NCBI GenBank assembly: GCA_018267915.1
Contig: JAFDXN010000028.1
Location: 1 to 64,000 of the forward strand
Source: Bacteroidota bacterium
GTDB lineage: Bacteria; Bacteroidota; Bacteroidia; Chitinophagales; Chitinophagaceae
DNA length: 64,000 nucleotides
Reading direction: 5' to 3'
The notes under the pieces are model-generated. The model searched no databases. It had not been told where the DNA came from and worked only from the letters and a program-made list of their open reading frames with translations. Shown one piece after another: positions 17,568 through 26,348 of the stretch. Both the position numbers and the translations under genes were made by a program. Numbering within the stretch: position 1 is the first letter of the stretch; each line of letters begins with the position of its first letter.

Positions 17568-18647
17568 TTATGTGAATAAATGCAGGAATTTATCCACCTG
17601 TGACCGGATGCTGTATTCGCGAAGCATTTTTTCGTGCCCGGCCTTTCCTAACCTTGCACGCAGTTGTGCATCGGCAATTAGTGCGCGAAGGTGCTTTTTC
17701 CAGTCTTCCGCACTATCGCAGAGGTAGCCATTTGTGCCTTCTTCAATAATAGTCTTATTGACACCCACAGGGCTGGCTAGTGCCGGAATGCCGGCGGATA
17801 AATATTGTATCAATTTGAAACCACACTTGCCTTCGCTCCAGGGGTCATTTTGCAGGGGCATGATGCCGATGTCCATTGTCAGGAGGTCATCGATCTCGCT
17901 TGCAGCATTCCACGGAATATACGTCCAGTTTTTTAGGGGTAGTTTCGGCTTCTTGTCAGCAATGACGGCGAACTTGAAGTCAAGTTCCCGTTGCAGTTCC
18001 TCGAGAACAGGCATAACAGGATTCAAATAGGGCAGGGTAGAGTGACTGCCTGTCCAGCCAACGACGACTTTGTGGTCTCCATGTTCCTTCACTTTATTAT
18101 GGCCACGCTCCATGTCGACACAGGTAGGGAGCAGGACAACATTATTATTGTATTGGGCTGCGTAGTTACAAAGGTATTGGTTACCCGGACATACGCTGTA
18201 AGCCCATTTGCAGATGCGCTTCACTTTCCAGAATGCCTTTAGCCAACCTGCCAGCTTGTTAGCGCTGCTTGTGTTGGGTATCCATATGGCATCATCGAAA
18301 TCGTAGATCATTTTCTTGCGCCACAATTTGGCCACGATCCATTCGAACAACGGCGGGCCCAGCGGAGCGGCTTCGCGATGCACAAAGACATGGCTGTAGC
18401 CGTGTACATCCCAAAGCACAGTCTTGAGGCGTTTCAGATAGCCCTTGGTGATGCCCCATGCTTTTTGAATAGTGCCGCCATTCTGGTAGAGTATTTTCCA
18501 CGTGTGCTCGTCCATGAAGGGCACAATGGTATATGGTATATTCGCCCGCTGCAGGTAGGGCTCGTACAGCTCTACCCTAAAACGCTGCGATGGGGCGCGG
18601 CCTAAAGGGTACGGCACGAGGAATAATATTTTTGTATCGGCAGACAT
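17568..18647 (-). CDS. GT4-type glycosyltransferase
   Basis: The 359-residue protein has the two-domain GT-B form: LVPYPLGRAPSQRFRVELYEPYL at the N-terminus, YDFDDAIW at about 120 and, in the C-terminal donor-binding domain, VGWTGSHSTLPYL and GIMPLQNDPWSEGKCGFKLIQYLSAGIPALASPVG. These fit the retaining glycosyltransferase family 4. Donor and acceptor are unknown. It is the last gene of the minus-strand polysaccharide cluster and its ATG touches the stop of the preceding transferase. Confidence 0.88.
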   Translation of the reverse strand: MSADTKILFLVPYPLGRAPSQRFRVELYEPYLQRANIPYTIVPFMDEHTWKILYQNGGTIQKAWGITKGYLKRLKTVLWDVHGYSHVFVHREAAPLGPPLFEWIVAKLWRKKMIYDFDDAIWIPNTSSANKLAGWLKAFWKVKRICKWAYSVCPGNQYLCNYAAQYNNNVVLLPTCVDMERGHNKVKEHGDHKVVVGWTGSHSTLPYLNPVMPVLEELQRELDFKFAVIADKKPKLPLKNWTYIPWNAASEIDDLLTMDIGIMPLQNDPWSEGKCGFKLIQYLSAGIPALASPVGVNKTIIEEGTNGYLCDSAEDWKKHLRALIADAQLRARLGKAGHEKMLREYSIRSQVDKFLHLFT

Positions 18648-19747
18648 CAGGCAGTTGCAGTTAATAGCGTTTCGAATTGACGGATAAAGTTAGCGGGGGC
18701 AAACTTAGTGCGTACGTATGCGCGACCGGCTTCGGCTAGTTTCGTACGTTCGGCGGGATTGTTGGCTAAGGTCAGTATCGCATCGCAAATACCTGTTATG
18801 TCGCCAACGGGTAACAGTAAACCTGTCTCTCCGTCTTCGATGATCTCTTCCGGTCCCCCGCAGCGCGTGGCTATGAGTGCGGTGCCATAAAAGGCGGTCT
18901 CAAGGCAGGTCATAGAGAATGATTCGGCTTCGGAACAGTTGAGCACGATATCTGCGGCTTTAATTTCTTCCTCTACATTCGGGTTGAAGGGTGCGAAAGT
19001 AACAGGCAGGTTTTGCTGCCGGGCTTTTGCTTCAAGCTCCTGTTTAAAAGCCTTGTTCTTTTCAAGGCCCATATCGCCGCCAGTGAATTTGAGGCGAAGC
19101 GCATTGTTTTGTTTATAGGCAAGGGCAAAGGCCTCAAGTGCATGGTCCTGGCCCTTGCCACGGATATAATTGGAAAGGTACAGGATGTCGATCGTGTCTT
19201 TGATTTTCTCTTCTTTCGGTGGCAAATTCTCGACGAGCTGCACCGGATCATATATTCGTACGGTCTTACCCTCGGGCAGTTGCTGCATTACCGCGTCAGA
19301 TACTGCTACGACTCCATCGGAGTGCTTGTTAGCCGCGCGCAGCCACCAGTTTCTAAGTACCGAAGGCATAACCGATGGCAGAAAGCGCACGTATGTGATG
19401 AGCCGCCCATTGAACCCCCGGCCTTTCACCATCGCACCCAATTGATTGTAGAAATCATTTGCCTGTATGACGTCGATACTTTCTTTGGCCAATATTTTTT
19501 TGAGTCGCGTAGCATTAGATTGAAGCCTTGGTAAGTATTGCAGCAGTACCGCTACCGATTTCCGGATCTCAAGCATAGGCAGTGTATAAACGGCAAAGCC
19601 TTTTTCTTCGATCATGGGGCCTAGGGTACTGTTGTCCGGTATTACGAAGACAAACTTGTGTGAATGAGACAATAGCACAGCCTCGTTAAGGGCGCATTTG
19701 AAAGCGCCGGTGAATGCTATGGAATTGTCTATTATCAGTATGTTCAC
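18647..19747 (-). CDS. GT4-type glycosyltransferase
   Basis: The product has an N-terminal domain starting NILIIDNSIAFTGAFKCAL and a C-terminal GT4 domain with LYLSNYIRGKGQDHALEAF, the donor-binding ADIVLNCSEAESFSMTCLETAFYGTALIATRCGG and a final helix. I prefer the GTG at 19747, five bases after the stop of the preceding gene and right before the first beta strand; the ATG at 19777 would add ten residues and overlap that gene by 25 bases. Sugar specificity is unknown. Confidence 0.85.
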   Translation of the reverse strand: MNILIIDNSIAFTGAFKCALNEAVLLSHSHKFVFVIPDNSTLGPMIEEKGFAVYTLPMLEIRKSVAVLLQYLPRLQSNATRLKKILAKESIDVIQANDFYNQLGAMVKGRGFNGRLITYVRFLPSVMPSVLRNWWLRAANKHSDGVVAVSDAVMQQLPEGKTVRIYDPVQLVENLPPKEEKIKDTIDILYLSNYIRGKGQDHALEAFALAYKQNNALRLKFTGGDMGLEKNKAFKQELEAKARQQNLPVTFAPFNPNVEEEIKAADIVLNCSEAESFSMTCLETAFYGTALIATRCGGPEEIIEDGETGLLLPVGDITGICDAILTLANNPAERTKLAEAGRAYVRTKFAPANFIRQFETLLTATA

Positions 19748-19752
19748 AAGTA

Positions 19753-20952
19753 TCAGTTTTCGATCACTGCTTTCCATTGCTGCAACATCGCATCGAGTGT
19801 AAAGCGCTGTAAAAGTTTTTCAAACGCAGCCTCGTCCGGTTGCGATGCATTGAGCCAATACTCTATTTCCTTTGCCCACAGTTTTGTCTTCTCTTCGTTT
19901 ATGGTATCCAGCATAGGCATAAGGCTGCCAACTTCGCCCCGTACCGGGGCTGTTACTTGCACCGGCGTTAGGTCTTTTACATCCAGTATTTCGCGGGGAC
20001 CGGTGTAACAGTCGGTGCTAACGACGGGTATGTGGCATATCAAAGCTTCAGCCAATACATTCGGGAAGCCTTCCCAGGAGGATGCCAGTGCGAATAAACG
20101 GCTGTGCCTGTAAAATTTAAATGCATTCTGCTGAAAGCCCATGAAGTAAACATCCGCATGTTCGTAATGGCCGTTCCAACCATAAGGCTTCAGCCCCAAT
20201 TGTTCACATAACTTTATCAACGGTTCCCTCAATTCACCATCACCTAAAATCATCAGTCGCGCATCGGTGCTGTGTTTCAATTTTTGCAGGATGCGTATAA
20301 GTTTATCATGCTCCTTAGCCACGTGCAACCTGCCGGAAGTGATTATGACCGGCTTCGAGAAGATCTTTGCTTCATCTGCCGTTAAGGCGTCGTTGCTTCT
20401 TGCAATGATGTCTTCCCTCTCGTAAAAGTTATAGATGGTACGCAGCTTATTGGCTGAGATACCGAAGTGTCGCTGCATTTCGTCTGCAAGCGCATTCGTT
20501 ACACATACGATCTCGTCGGCCTTCCTGTAGAACACCGGGATCAATACCTTTTTTCGTAACTGACCCTTGCTACCGGATATCACTTTGTCATGCATTTTAG
20601 AACCCCGAATACTGAGGACTACTTTTTCGCTACCTTTTGTCATGGCGTTCACATAGTCCGGGCCCTCGAGAAAGCTGATCGACACATCGGCCTTAGTTTC
20701 TTTTTTTAGTGCTTTTACCTTACTCAACCTGTACCGCCAGGCCTGTATCTTCCCCCATATGCCGTTGTGTTCGGGTGGGTCGATAAAGACCACCTTGTCG
20801 CAGGTCTTATAAAATTTTTCCCTGTCCTTACCCGATAAGATAGCTAGCGTGACATCGTAACCCGTCTGCTGCAGGTAATAGCTGAGCAGCGAGATGGAGC
20901 GCTCCGCTCCTCCCTTACCCAGTTCCGAACCGATCAGCAATACCCGTTTCAT
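19753..20952 (-). CDS. GT4-type glycosyltransferase
   Basis: The 399-residue protein opens with KRVLLIGSELGKGGAERSISLLSYYL, the acceptor-domain loop of GT4 enzymes, and has the C-terminal motifs ILGDGELREPLIKLCEQLGL, VYFMGFQQNAFKFYRHSRLFALASSWEGFPNVLAEAL with the E-x7-E type donor site. It probably adds one sugar of the repeat unit at the cytoplasmic face. It lies in a tight row (6-base gap to the gene before). Confidence 0.9.
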   Translation of the reverse strand: MKRVLLIGSELGKGGAERSISLLSYYLQQTGYDVTLAILSGKDREKFYKTCDKVVFIDPPEHNGIWGKIQAWRYRLSKVKALKKETKADVSISFLEGPDYVNAMTKGSEKVVLSIRGSKMHDKVISGSKGQLRKKVLIPVFYRKADEIVCVTNALADEMQRHFGISANKLRTIYNFYEREDIIARSNDALTADEAKIFSKPVIITSGRLHVAKEHDKLIRILQKLKHSTDARLMILGDGELREPLIKLCEQLGLKPYGWNGHYEHADVYFMGFQQNAFKFYRHSRLFALASSWEGFPNVLAEALICHIPVVSTDCYTGPREILDVKDLTPVQVTAPVRGEVGSLMPMLDTINEEKTKLWAKEIEYWLNASQPDEAAFEKLLQRFTLDAMLQQWKAVIEN

Positions 20953-20958
20953 GATGCT

Positions 20959-22161
20959 TTATAAATTTTCAAGGTAGTCGGCAAGTTCTGAAATGAATAC
21001 CTCCATCTTATAATTGTCGAGATTGTGCTTCGCGTTTAGGCCCATTTGTTTTGCGTCCTCGCGATGTGTGTATGCCCAGAGTATTTCGTTTTTAATAGCC
21101 TTCGCATCGCGTATGGGAATAATGTGGCAGCCGGGGTTGTTCCTGCCCAGTAGCTCTCCCGAACCCGCATTCGATGTTATGATGACCGGCAGGCAGTAGT
21201 GGGCAGCTTCAAGGGCGGTATAAGGACCTCCGTCAACCAGGCTTGGCACTATGAAAAGGTCCTTGTCTTTCATAAACTCCGGCACATCGGCTATGCGCCC
21301 TATGAGCTGCACATTCTTTATGTTCAGGTGGTTTTTTACGATGTGCTCATGCATCGATTCATCGATGCCACCGGCTACATACAACTTCAGGTTCTCGTCG
21401 TAATTGGTTTCTTTCATCACCATTTCCCAGGCATCAAAGAGATACTGAAGCCCCTTCAGGATAACTGTATGTGCGAGGTAACCCACCTTAAATTCCGGCT
21501 TTATCGGCCGGTCGATAGGTGCTGCCGGACTGAAGTCGGGTTTTAGGTGGCCTATAAGTTTTACCACCTGTCCCTGGTAGGCTGAGCGGGCGTAAGAGTC
21601 GTATACCGTAGGGTAGGAGCCTACGACGATATCTACATACTTCATCGACTCATTATAATAGTTGATGCGTTTCTCGTAGGTGTAAGCATCGTCCTCGTCA
21701 ATATGCAGCTTTTTCTTTTCCTGGCTGACAATATTGTTGATATAATTCTCTTCAGGGTTTGCAGGAATGAATATGACTTTAATACCTAGCTTTTTTGCTT
21801 TTTTAAAAGTGTGCCGCAGGTAAGGTTGTGTTACAAAGAGTATATCGATGTCGCTGGTAATACGCCTGACACAGCACCAGTCAAAAAGTTTCTCCTGCAG
21901 AAACCTGAACTTGTGGGGTTGCATAGGCATGAACTTATTCAGCTTATTGAGCGCGTACAGGTAGTAGCGGGAGAATTTGGAGACAGCTGATGATGGGAAA
22001 GATGTTGTGAATTTACCTTTGGAGTACACAATAAAGTTTTTCAGAAGGCCCCGTTTGTCAAGTTCTTCAGACAGGTAATACCCCAGCCTCGCCATGCCGG
22101 CACCGCTGCGTGCAGTTAACGATTGGAATGACACCACTAATATTTTTTTCTTACCGGGCAT
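20959..22161 (-). CDS. GT4-like glycosyltransferase
   Basis: The 400-residue protein has GT-B layout: KKILVVSFQSLTARSGAGMARLGYYL at the N-terminus and, after residue 220, FKVGYLAHTVILKGLQYLFDAWEMV, NVQLIGRIADVPEFMKDKDLFIVPSLVDGGPYTALEAAHYCLPVIIT, the typical donor domain. It is separated from the acyltransferase before it by three bases. It is part of the polysaccharide operon; the donor sugar cannot be told. Confidence 0.87.
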   Translation of the reverse strand: MPGKKKILVVSFQSLTARSGAGMARLGYYLSEELDKRGLLKNFIVYSKGKFTTSFPSSAVSKFSRYYLYALNKLNKFMPMQPHKFRFLQEKLFDWCCVRRITSDIDILFVTQPYLRHTFKKAKKLGIKVIFIPANPEENYINNIVSQEKKKLHIDEDDAYTYEKRINYYNESMKYVDIVVGSYPTVYDSYARSAYQGQVVKLIGHLKPDFSPAAPIDRPIKPEFKVGYLAHTVILKGLQYLFDAWEMVMKETNYDENLKLYVAGGIDESMHEHIVKNHLNIKNVQLIGRIADVPEFMKDKDLFIVPSLVDGGPYTALEAAHYCLPVIITSNAGSGELLGRNNPGCHIIPIRDAKAIKNEILWAYTHREDAKQMGLNAKHNLDNYKMEVFISELADYLENL

Positions 22162-22164
22162 GGG

Positions 22165-23340
22165 TTAATTCAGGGGTTTTTGTCTTAGTTGTTGCAGGTA
22201 TTTTTTGCTCGGGTATTCGGCAAAGTAGTACAGCACCCAGGCTGCCAGTACCGAAACGACAATACCGACATACCACGCATAAATGACGAAAATATCGTAA
22301 AAATTATGTCCCATTCTGTACAATACCAGCTTTATAAGGAAGAGTGTGGCGATGTGGGATACATACAATGTATAACTAAACGCGCCTATCCACTCCAGCC
22401 ATCCTATCCTTATCTGGTGCTTCAGTCCGCTTATCAGCATGATGTAGGTAAATAGCACCATCATCAGCCCCGTTATTTTATTGCTATACTGCTCGAAGAG
22501 ATATGACTTTACAAATACCGAAAGCAGGAAGATAAGTAGCAGGGCCACCAGGCTGCGCATGCGGTCCATTTTGAAGACGGCAAGGAAGAAGTCACGATAC
22601 TTATAAAATATACAACCGATATAAAAGTACACATTGTAGTCGCAGATGAAGCGAACGGTAACAAGCAGTGAGTCATATTTATTTTCATCAAGATAGTCGA
22701 TGCCTGTCCAGAATAGACCAGCGGCAAAGGCGAGGATAGTGAAAATGGTATAAGCTCTAAAGTGGCGGGCGAAAAAGGGTATGCATAGGTAAAACAAGAT
22801 TTCGAAAGGCAGGGACCAGTACTGGGGCGTCAGGTAGTTGTCCTTGACGATGTACACGAGGTTTAGAAGTAACGTTTTCAGGTTTATGAAAGAGTCAAAA
22901 GCTTCCTTCAGCGGTGGATTACGCTCAACAGTATTATTGAAGACCCACGCCACACCCCACCTTAAAGCCAGGAAAACAGCAATAGCCCAGATAATGCCAA
23001 GGATATAGGTCGGATACACTCTGACAAGGCGACGAATGTAAAAGTTTTTCACCCCTCCTCCCTCGGCAGTAACACTATGCATAATGCTGAAGCCCGACAA
23101 CACAAAGAAAACGATCACGAACTCCTTGCCCAGGTTGGTATGCTGTATGAAAATCGTGTTAAGCCATTCCCACCAGTGCCACTGCTCCTTTGGCGCAACG
23201 TATTTTTCGTAGCGCGGATTGTCGACAAAGAGGTAACCGCGGGAGTGTTGTATGACCACATATAGAGCAGCCAAACCCCGCATCCAGTCTGTGATCCTGA
23301 AATTAATGCCCGAGGTAGAACTTCTCTGAATCTTATCCAT
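22165..23340 (-). CDS. Acyltransferase family 3 membrane protein (copy A)
   Basis: The 391-residue protein has about ten membrane helices and the acyltransferase-3 (OafA/NolL type) start RITDWMRGLAALYVVIQHSRGYLF with the conserved Arg and His. It probably puts acetyl groups on sugars of the exported polysaccharide. It is a paralogue of the gene before it, with the same block order (PTYILGIIWALAVF, YLTPQYWSLPFEILFYL, WLEWIGAFSYTLYVSHIATLFLIKLVLYRMG). Its ATG follows the paralogue's stop with no gap (TAAATG), so translation is coupled. Confidence 0.9.
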   Translation of the reverse strand: MDKIQRSSTSGINFRITDWMRGLAALYVVIQHSRGYLFVDNPRYEKYVAPKEQWHWWEWLNTIFIQHTNLGKEFVIVFFVLSGFSIMHSVTAEGGGVKNFYIRRLVRVYPTYILGIIWAIAVFLALRWGVAWVFNNTVERNPPLKEAFDSFINLKTLLLNLVYIVKDNYLTPQYWSLPFEILFYLCIPFFARHFRAYTIFTILAFAAGLFWTGIDYLDENKYDSLLVTVRFICDYNVYFYIGCIFYKYRDFFLAVFKMDRMRSLVALLLIFLLSVFVKSYLFEQYSNKITGLMMVLFTYIMLISGLKHQIRIGWLEWIGAFSYTLYVSHIATLFLIKLVLYRMGHNFYDIFVIYAWYVGIVVSVLAAWVLYYFAEYPSKKYLQQLRQKPLN

Positions 23341-24621
23341 TTACAGATTCCCAGTTTTTTTCATGCCGGCCGTTGCAGTCTCTCCCAATGCCGGAACAGT
23401 AACCGGTTCAATCACTTCCCTTCGCTGTTTACTGTTCGCCCTTATTTTTTTAAGATAGTACATAGATGGGTATTCTGCAACATAATACAGCAGCCAGGCT
23501 ATTGGCACCGCCGCAACAGGCCCGAAAAACCATCCGTATAGGTTGTAAATATCATAGAAGTGGAAGCCCATTTTGTAGAGGATCAGCTTCACCAAAAATA
23601 TGGAAGCTACATGAGTTACGTAAAGTGTATAGCTGAAGCTACCGATCTTTTCGAGCCACTTGATGCGCACACTATATTTCAGGGATGCGAAAATGAGCAC
23701 AAAAGTAAACGCGACCATAATGAGGTCCGTCACTTTATTGGGCTCGTTTTGAAACTTATAGGCTTTTATGCCAACCATGGCTTCGAAAAGTACTAACAGC
23801 AAAGCAACAGATACCCATTTGCTAAGCCTGTATTTTTCGATGATAACGTCCTTGTACCTGTAAAACAGAACGCCAATAAGGAAGAACAGGTTGAAGTCAA
23901 TAAAATACTGCGGAAGGTAGAATGTAAGGATCTGATGATTGAAAATAGTAACTGTCAGCGCGTCATCTGTGTCGAGCACAAGGGCGCCGAACATAATACA
24001 GCCAATGATGAACATGGCTACTGTACCGATAGTGTATAACCTGAAGCGCTTAATGAACCAGGGGATTGTAAGATAAAAAATGACTTCATATGGAAGCGAC
24101 CAGTATTGAGGCGTCAGGTAGTTGCCTACCGGCATATAAAGTAGGTTGAATACCAGGTTGTGAAAGGTGCCGAATTTTCGATAGGCATAATCCAGGGGGA
24201 GATGCCCCTCAATGGAACGGGCAAATACATCTGTAGCGGCATCCTTAATGATGATGAAAACCGCAAGCGCCCAGATGATACCTAAGATATAGGTAGGGTA
24301 GAGTCTAAGCATGCGGCGACCATAGAATGCTGTTACCTTGCTATTCTCATTCGATAGGCTGTGTGCGATAGAAAAGCCCGACAACAGGAAGAATAATGTA
24401 ACGAACTCAACACTCAGGTTGGAGTGCTGCATGATCAGGAAGTCAAGCTTTTCCCACCAGTGCCAGGACGATTTTGGTTCCACCTTTGCGGCGAACTCGT
24501 TGGCGGTAGTGAAGAGGAAGCCCCGCGAGTGATTAAATACCACATATAAGGATGCGAGACCGCGCATCCAGTCTATGATCTTGAAATTTACTTTGTGTTG
24601 CGGTGTAGCGCTTGTTTGCAT
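23341..24621 (-). CDS. Acyltransferase family 3 membrane protein (copy B)
   Basis: The 426-residue membrane enzyme matches copy A along the whole length, with KIIDWMRGLASLYVVFNHSRGFLF at the N-terminus and WLEKIGSFSYTLYVTHVAS near the C-terminus, and carries an extra basic tail of about 35 residues (KKIRANSKQRREVIEPV...). Two such enzymes in a row suggest acetylation at two positions or of two sugars. It begins one base after the stop of the NodB-like gene. Confidence 0.9.
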   Translation of the reverse strand: MQTSATPQHKVNFKIIDWMRGLASLYVVFNHSRGFLFTTANEFAAKVEPKSSWHWWEKLDFLIMQHSNLSVEFVTLFFLLSGFSIAHSLSNENSKVTAFYGRRMLRLYPTYILGIIWALAVFIIIKDAATDVFARSIEGHLPLDYAYRKFGTFHNLVFNLLYMPVGNYLTPQYWSLPYEVIFYLTIPWFIKRFRLYTIGTVAMFIIGCIMFGALVLDTDDALTVTIFNHQILTFYLPQYFIDFNLFFLIGVLFYRYKDVIIEKYRLSKWVSVALLLVLFEAMVGIKAYKFQNEPNKVTDLIMVAFTFVLIFASLKYSVRIKWLEKIGSFSYTLYVTHVASIFLVKLILYKMGFHFYDIYNLYGWFFGPVAAVPIAWLLYYVAEYPSMYYLKKIRANSKQRREVIEPVTVPALGETATAGMKKTGNL

Positions 24622-24622
24622 G

Positions 24623-25510
24623 CTATTGTTTTAAGAGTTGCGATAATGTAACTCTCTCAACCTCGAATTTGGAAACATAATCCAGGAAATCCATCATAAT
24701 GTTTTTCATGGTCTTTGTTTCATCGTATACCATGGGATAGTCGAATTCAACATAGTGCGTGGATAGTATGAAATCACCATCGTAGCGGCGTACCATATCG
24801 AAAGCATCGGTAAGTGTTCTCAGCAGCGTGCCGGGCTGTAGCGGGTAATGATAAGGCGCTTCCGTATGCTTACTGTATTTTATCACGTGTGGGTAGTCGC
24901 TCTCGCGGTGCAGCAATTTGAAAGAAACCTGCCGCCCGATATTTACGAGACCCGTCAGGTCTTTTTCCTTTTTCAGGAAGCTAAGGCCGCCCCCGCAGAT
25001 ATTCAGTCCGGCGTCCAGCACAGCCTTATAGCCCTTCATAGATAGCAGATTCTGAGGTGGGGTGAACACGCTGATGGGGTACTGAAATACATTGCTAAGG
25101 TGAGCTACCTCCCGCCTTATCGCATCCGTCAGGTTCCTGTTTGTATAAAACTCTGCGCCACGCACATAGTTGTTGCCCATTTCGCTTGGCAGCACCTCGT
25201 CCTCGTTGCGGTGATAAATGGCATGAAAGCCTATATCTACCTTGCCTTCTTTTATTTTTTCGCGCAGGAAGCTGACTAATTCGGTATTGTCTTCAATGGG
25301 GTGTGCAGTATTGTCTTTAGTCCACGCATCCCAATCAGTATCTTGCTTGTCCTTATAGATCTGGTGTACCCATTTTTTCCACGCTCCCTTTACTTTAGAG
25401 ATCAGGCATAGCGTCACAGGAGTATCATCCCATATATCGCTATAGCAGGCCTCCAACTCGGTCGGAGTAGTAAAAAAATTAGTATCGTCGTCTCTTATGG
25501 CAAAGCGCAT
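24623..25510 (-). CDS. Divergent NodB-like polysaccharide deacetylase
   Basis: The 295-residue protein keeps parts of the deacetylase barrel: MRFAIRDDDTNFF in the place of the catalytic Asp-Asp motif, VDIGFHAIYHRNE in the place of the metal histidines, and VFTPPQN. The spacing is unlike the classical NodB family and a long insert separates the first two motifs. Related proteins occur in O-antigen clusters. It has no signal peptide, so it would act on a cytoplasmic sugar intermediate. A 44-base AT-rich gap separates it from the GT25 gene, which lies downstream of it on the same strand. Confidence 0.7.
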   Translation of the reverse strand: MRFAIRDDDTNFFTTPTELEACYSDIWDDTPVTLCLISKVKGAWKKWVHQIYKDKQDTDWDAWTKDNTAHPIEDNTELVSFLREKIKEGKVDIGFHAIYHRNEDEVLPSEMGNNYVRGAEFYTNRNLTDAIRREVAHLSNVFQYPISVFTPPQNLLSMKGYKAVLDAGLNICGGGLSFLKKEKDLTGLVNIGRQVSFKLLHRESDYPHVIKYSKHTEAPYHYPLQPGTLLRTLTDAFDMVRRYDGDFILSTHYVEFDYPMVYDETKTMKNIMMDFLDYVSKFEVERVTLSQLLKQ

Positions 25511-25554
25511 ATACCCTTATTCATAAATTAGTTACAAATTAATGTAATTTACTT

Positions 25555-26343
25555 CTAGTCCGCTAGTTTTATGTTCTTATAAGTCTGGGCGAAGTTGATC
25601 CGTTTCTTCTTGATCAATGTGCTTATCAGCGGCAAGTTCATGTTCACCGCCACTTCTACCAGTTTCTTGCCTATGGCTTCTGCTTTGTTTCTTGTGTATC
25701 CTATTTCCGAGCCAAACTGCGGGTTTTCGGATATCGGCATTGGGTACACACAGTCTACACCTTTTATAACCTGTTCTTTATAGTACACGATCCACGAGTC
25801 GGCCTGGCAGATAAGCTTGGGGCTGTGGAAGTCCAGTATCTTTTGGGCTGTCTCTTTCGAAAGAATGTAAGCCGCGGCGCGGCCTACACCATGTATCTCG
25901 TCAGGACTGCATAAGAAATATTTTTCCTTAGCGCCTTGTATGCTTTGCTGCCCCTGTTTTCTGTTCAGCAACATAGAGTTCTCCCTGCACCAGTAGTAGG
26001 TTAGCAGGGTTATATTATCCTTGCTTAATTGTGGTTGTAGTTTGTCCAGCACTTCTTTCAGGCGATTTTCCAGTATCAGTACATCGTCTTCCAGCACCAG
26101 CGCATACGCGTCATTGTGTTTTTGCATAGCCTCATATACCTTACAATGCGAAAGCATGCAGCCGGCTTGTGATTTCGTGAACTCGCCTTGCTGAAGTATT
26201 TTCTCATTCAGTTCCTCATCGCTCATCTGCCTTCCATCCACTGCGGATATTATTTCATAGTCCAGCCCCAGGCGGTTCAGTTGCCTTTTTATGGCGATCC
26301 GCCGGCTTTTGCTGCGCTCCATATTTATGACGTATACTCTCAT
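25555..26343 (-). CDS. Glycosyltransferase family 25 (LPS-type)
   Basis: The 262-residue protein has the family 25 signature: VYVINMERSKSRR at the N-terminus, LNRLGLDYEIISAVDGR, GCMLSHCKVYEAM and YALVLEDDV with the acidic metal site. Family members are beta-galactosyl or glucosyl transferases of lipooligosaccharide. It stands between a GT4 gene (5-base gap upstream) and the NodB-like gene. Confidence 0.9.
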   Translation of the reverse strand: MRVYVINMERSKSRRIAIKRQLNRLGLDYEIISAVDGRQMSDEELNEKILQQGEFTKSQAGCMLSHCKVYEAMQKHNDAYALVLEDDVLILENRLKEVLDKLQPQLSKDNITLLTYYWCRENSMLLNRKQGQQSIQGAKEKYFLCSPDEIHGVGRAAAYILSKETAQKILDFHSPKLICQADSWIVYYKEQVIKGVDCVYPMPISENPQFGSEIGYTRNKAEAIGKKLVEVAVNMNLPLISTLIKKKRINFAQTYKNIKLAD

Positions 26344-26348
26344 AGGCT

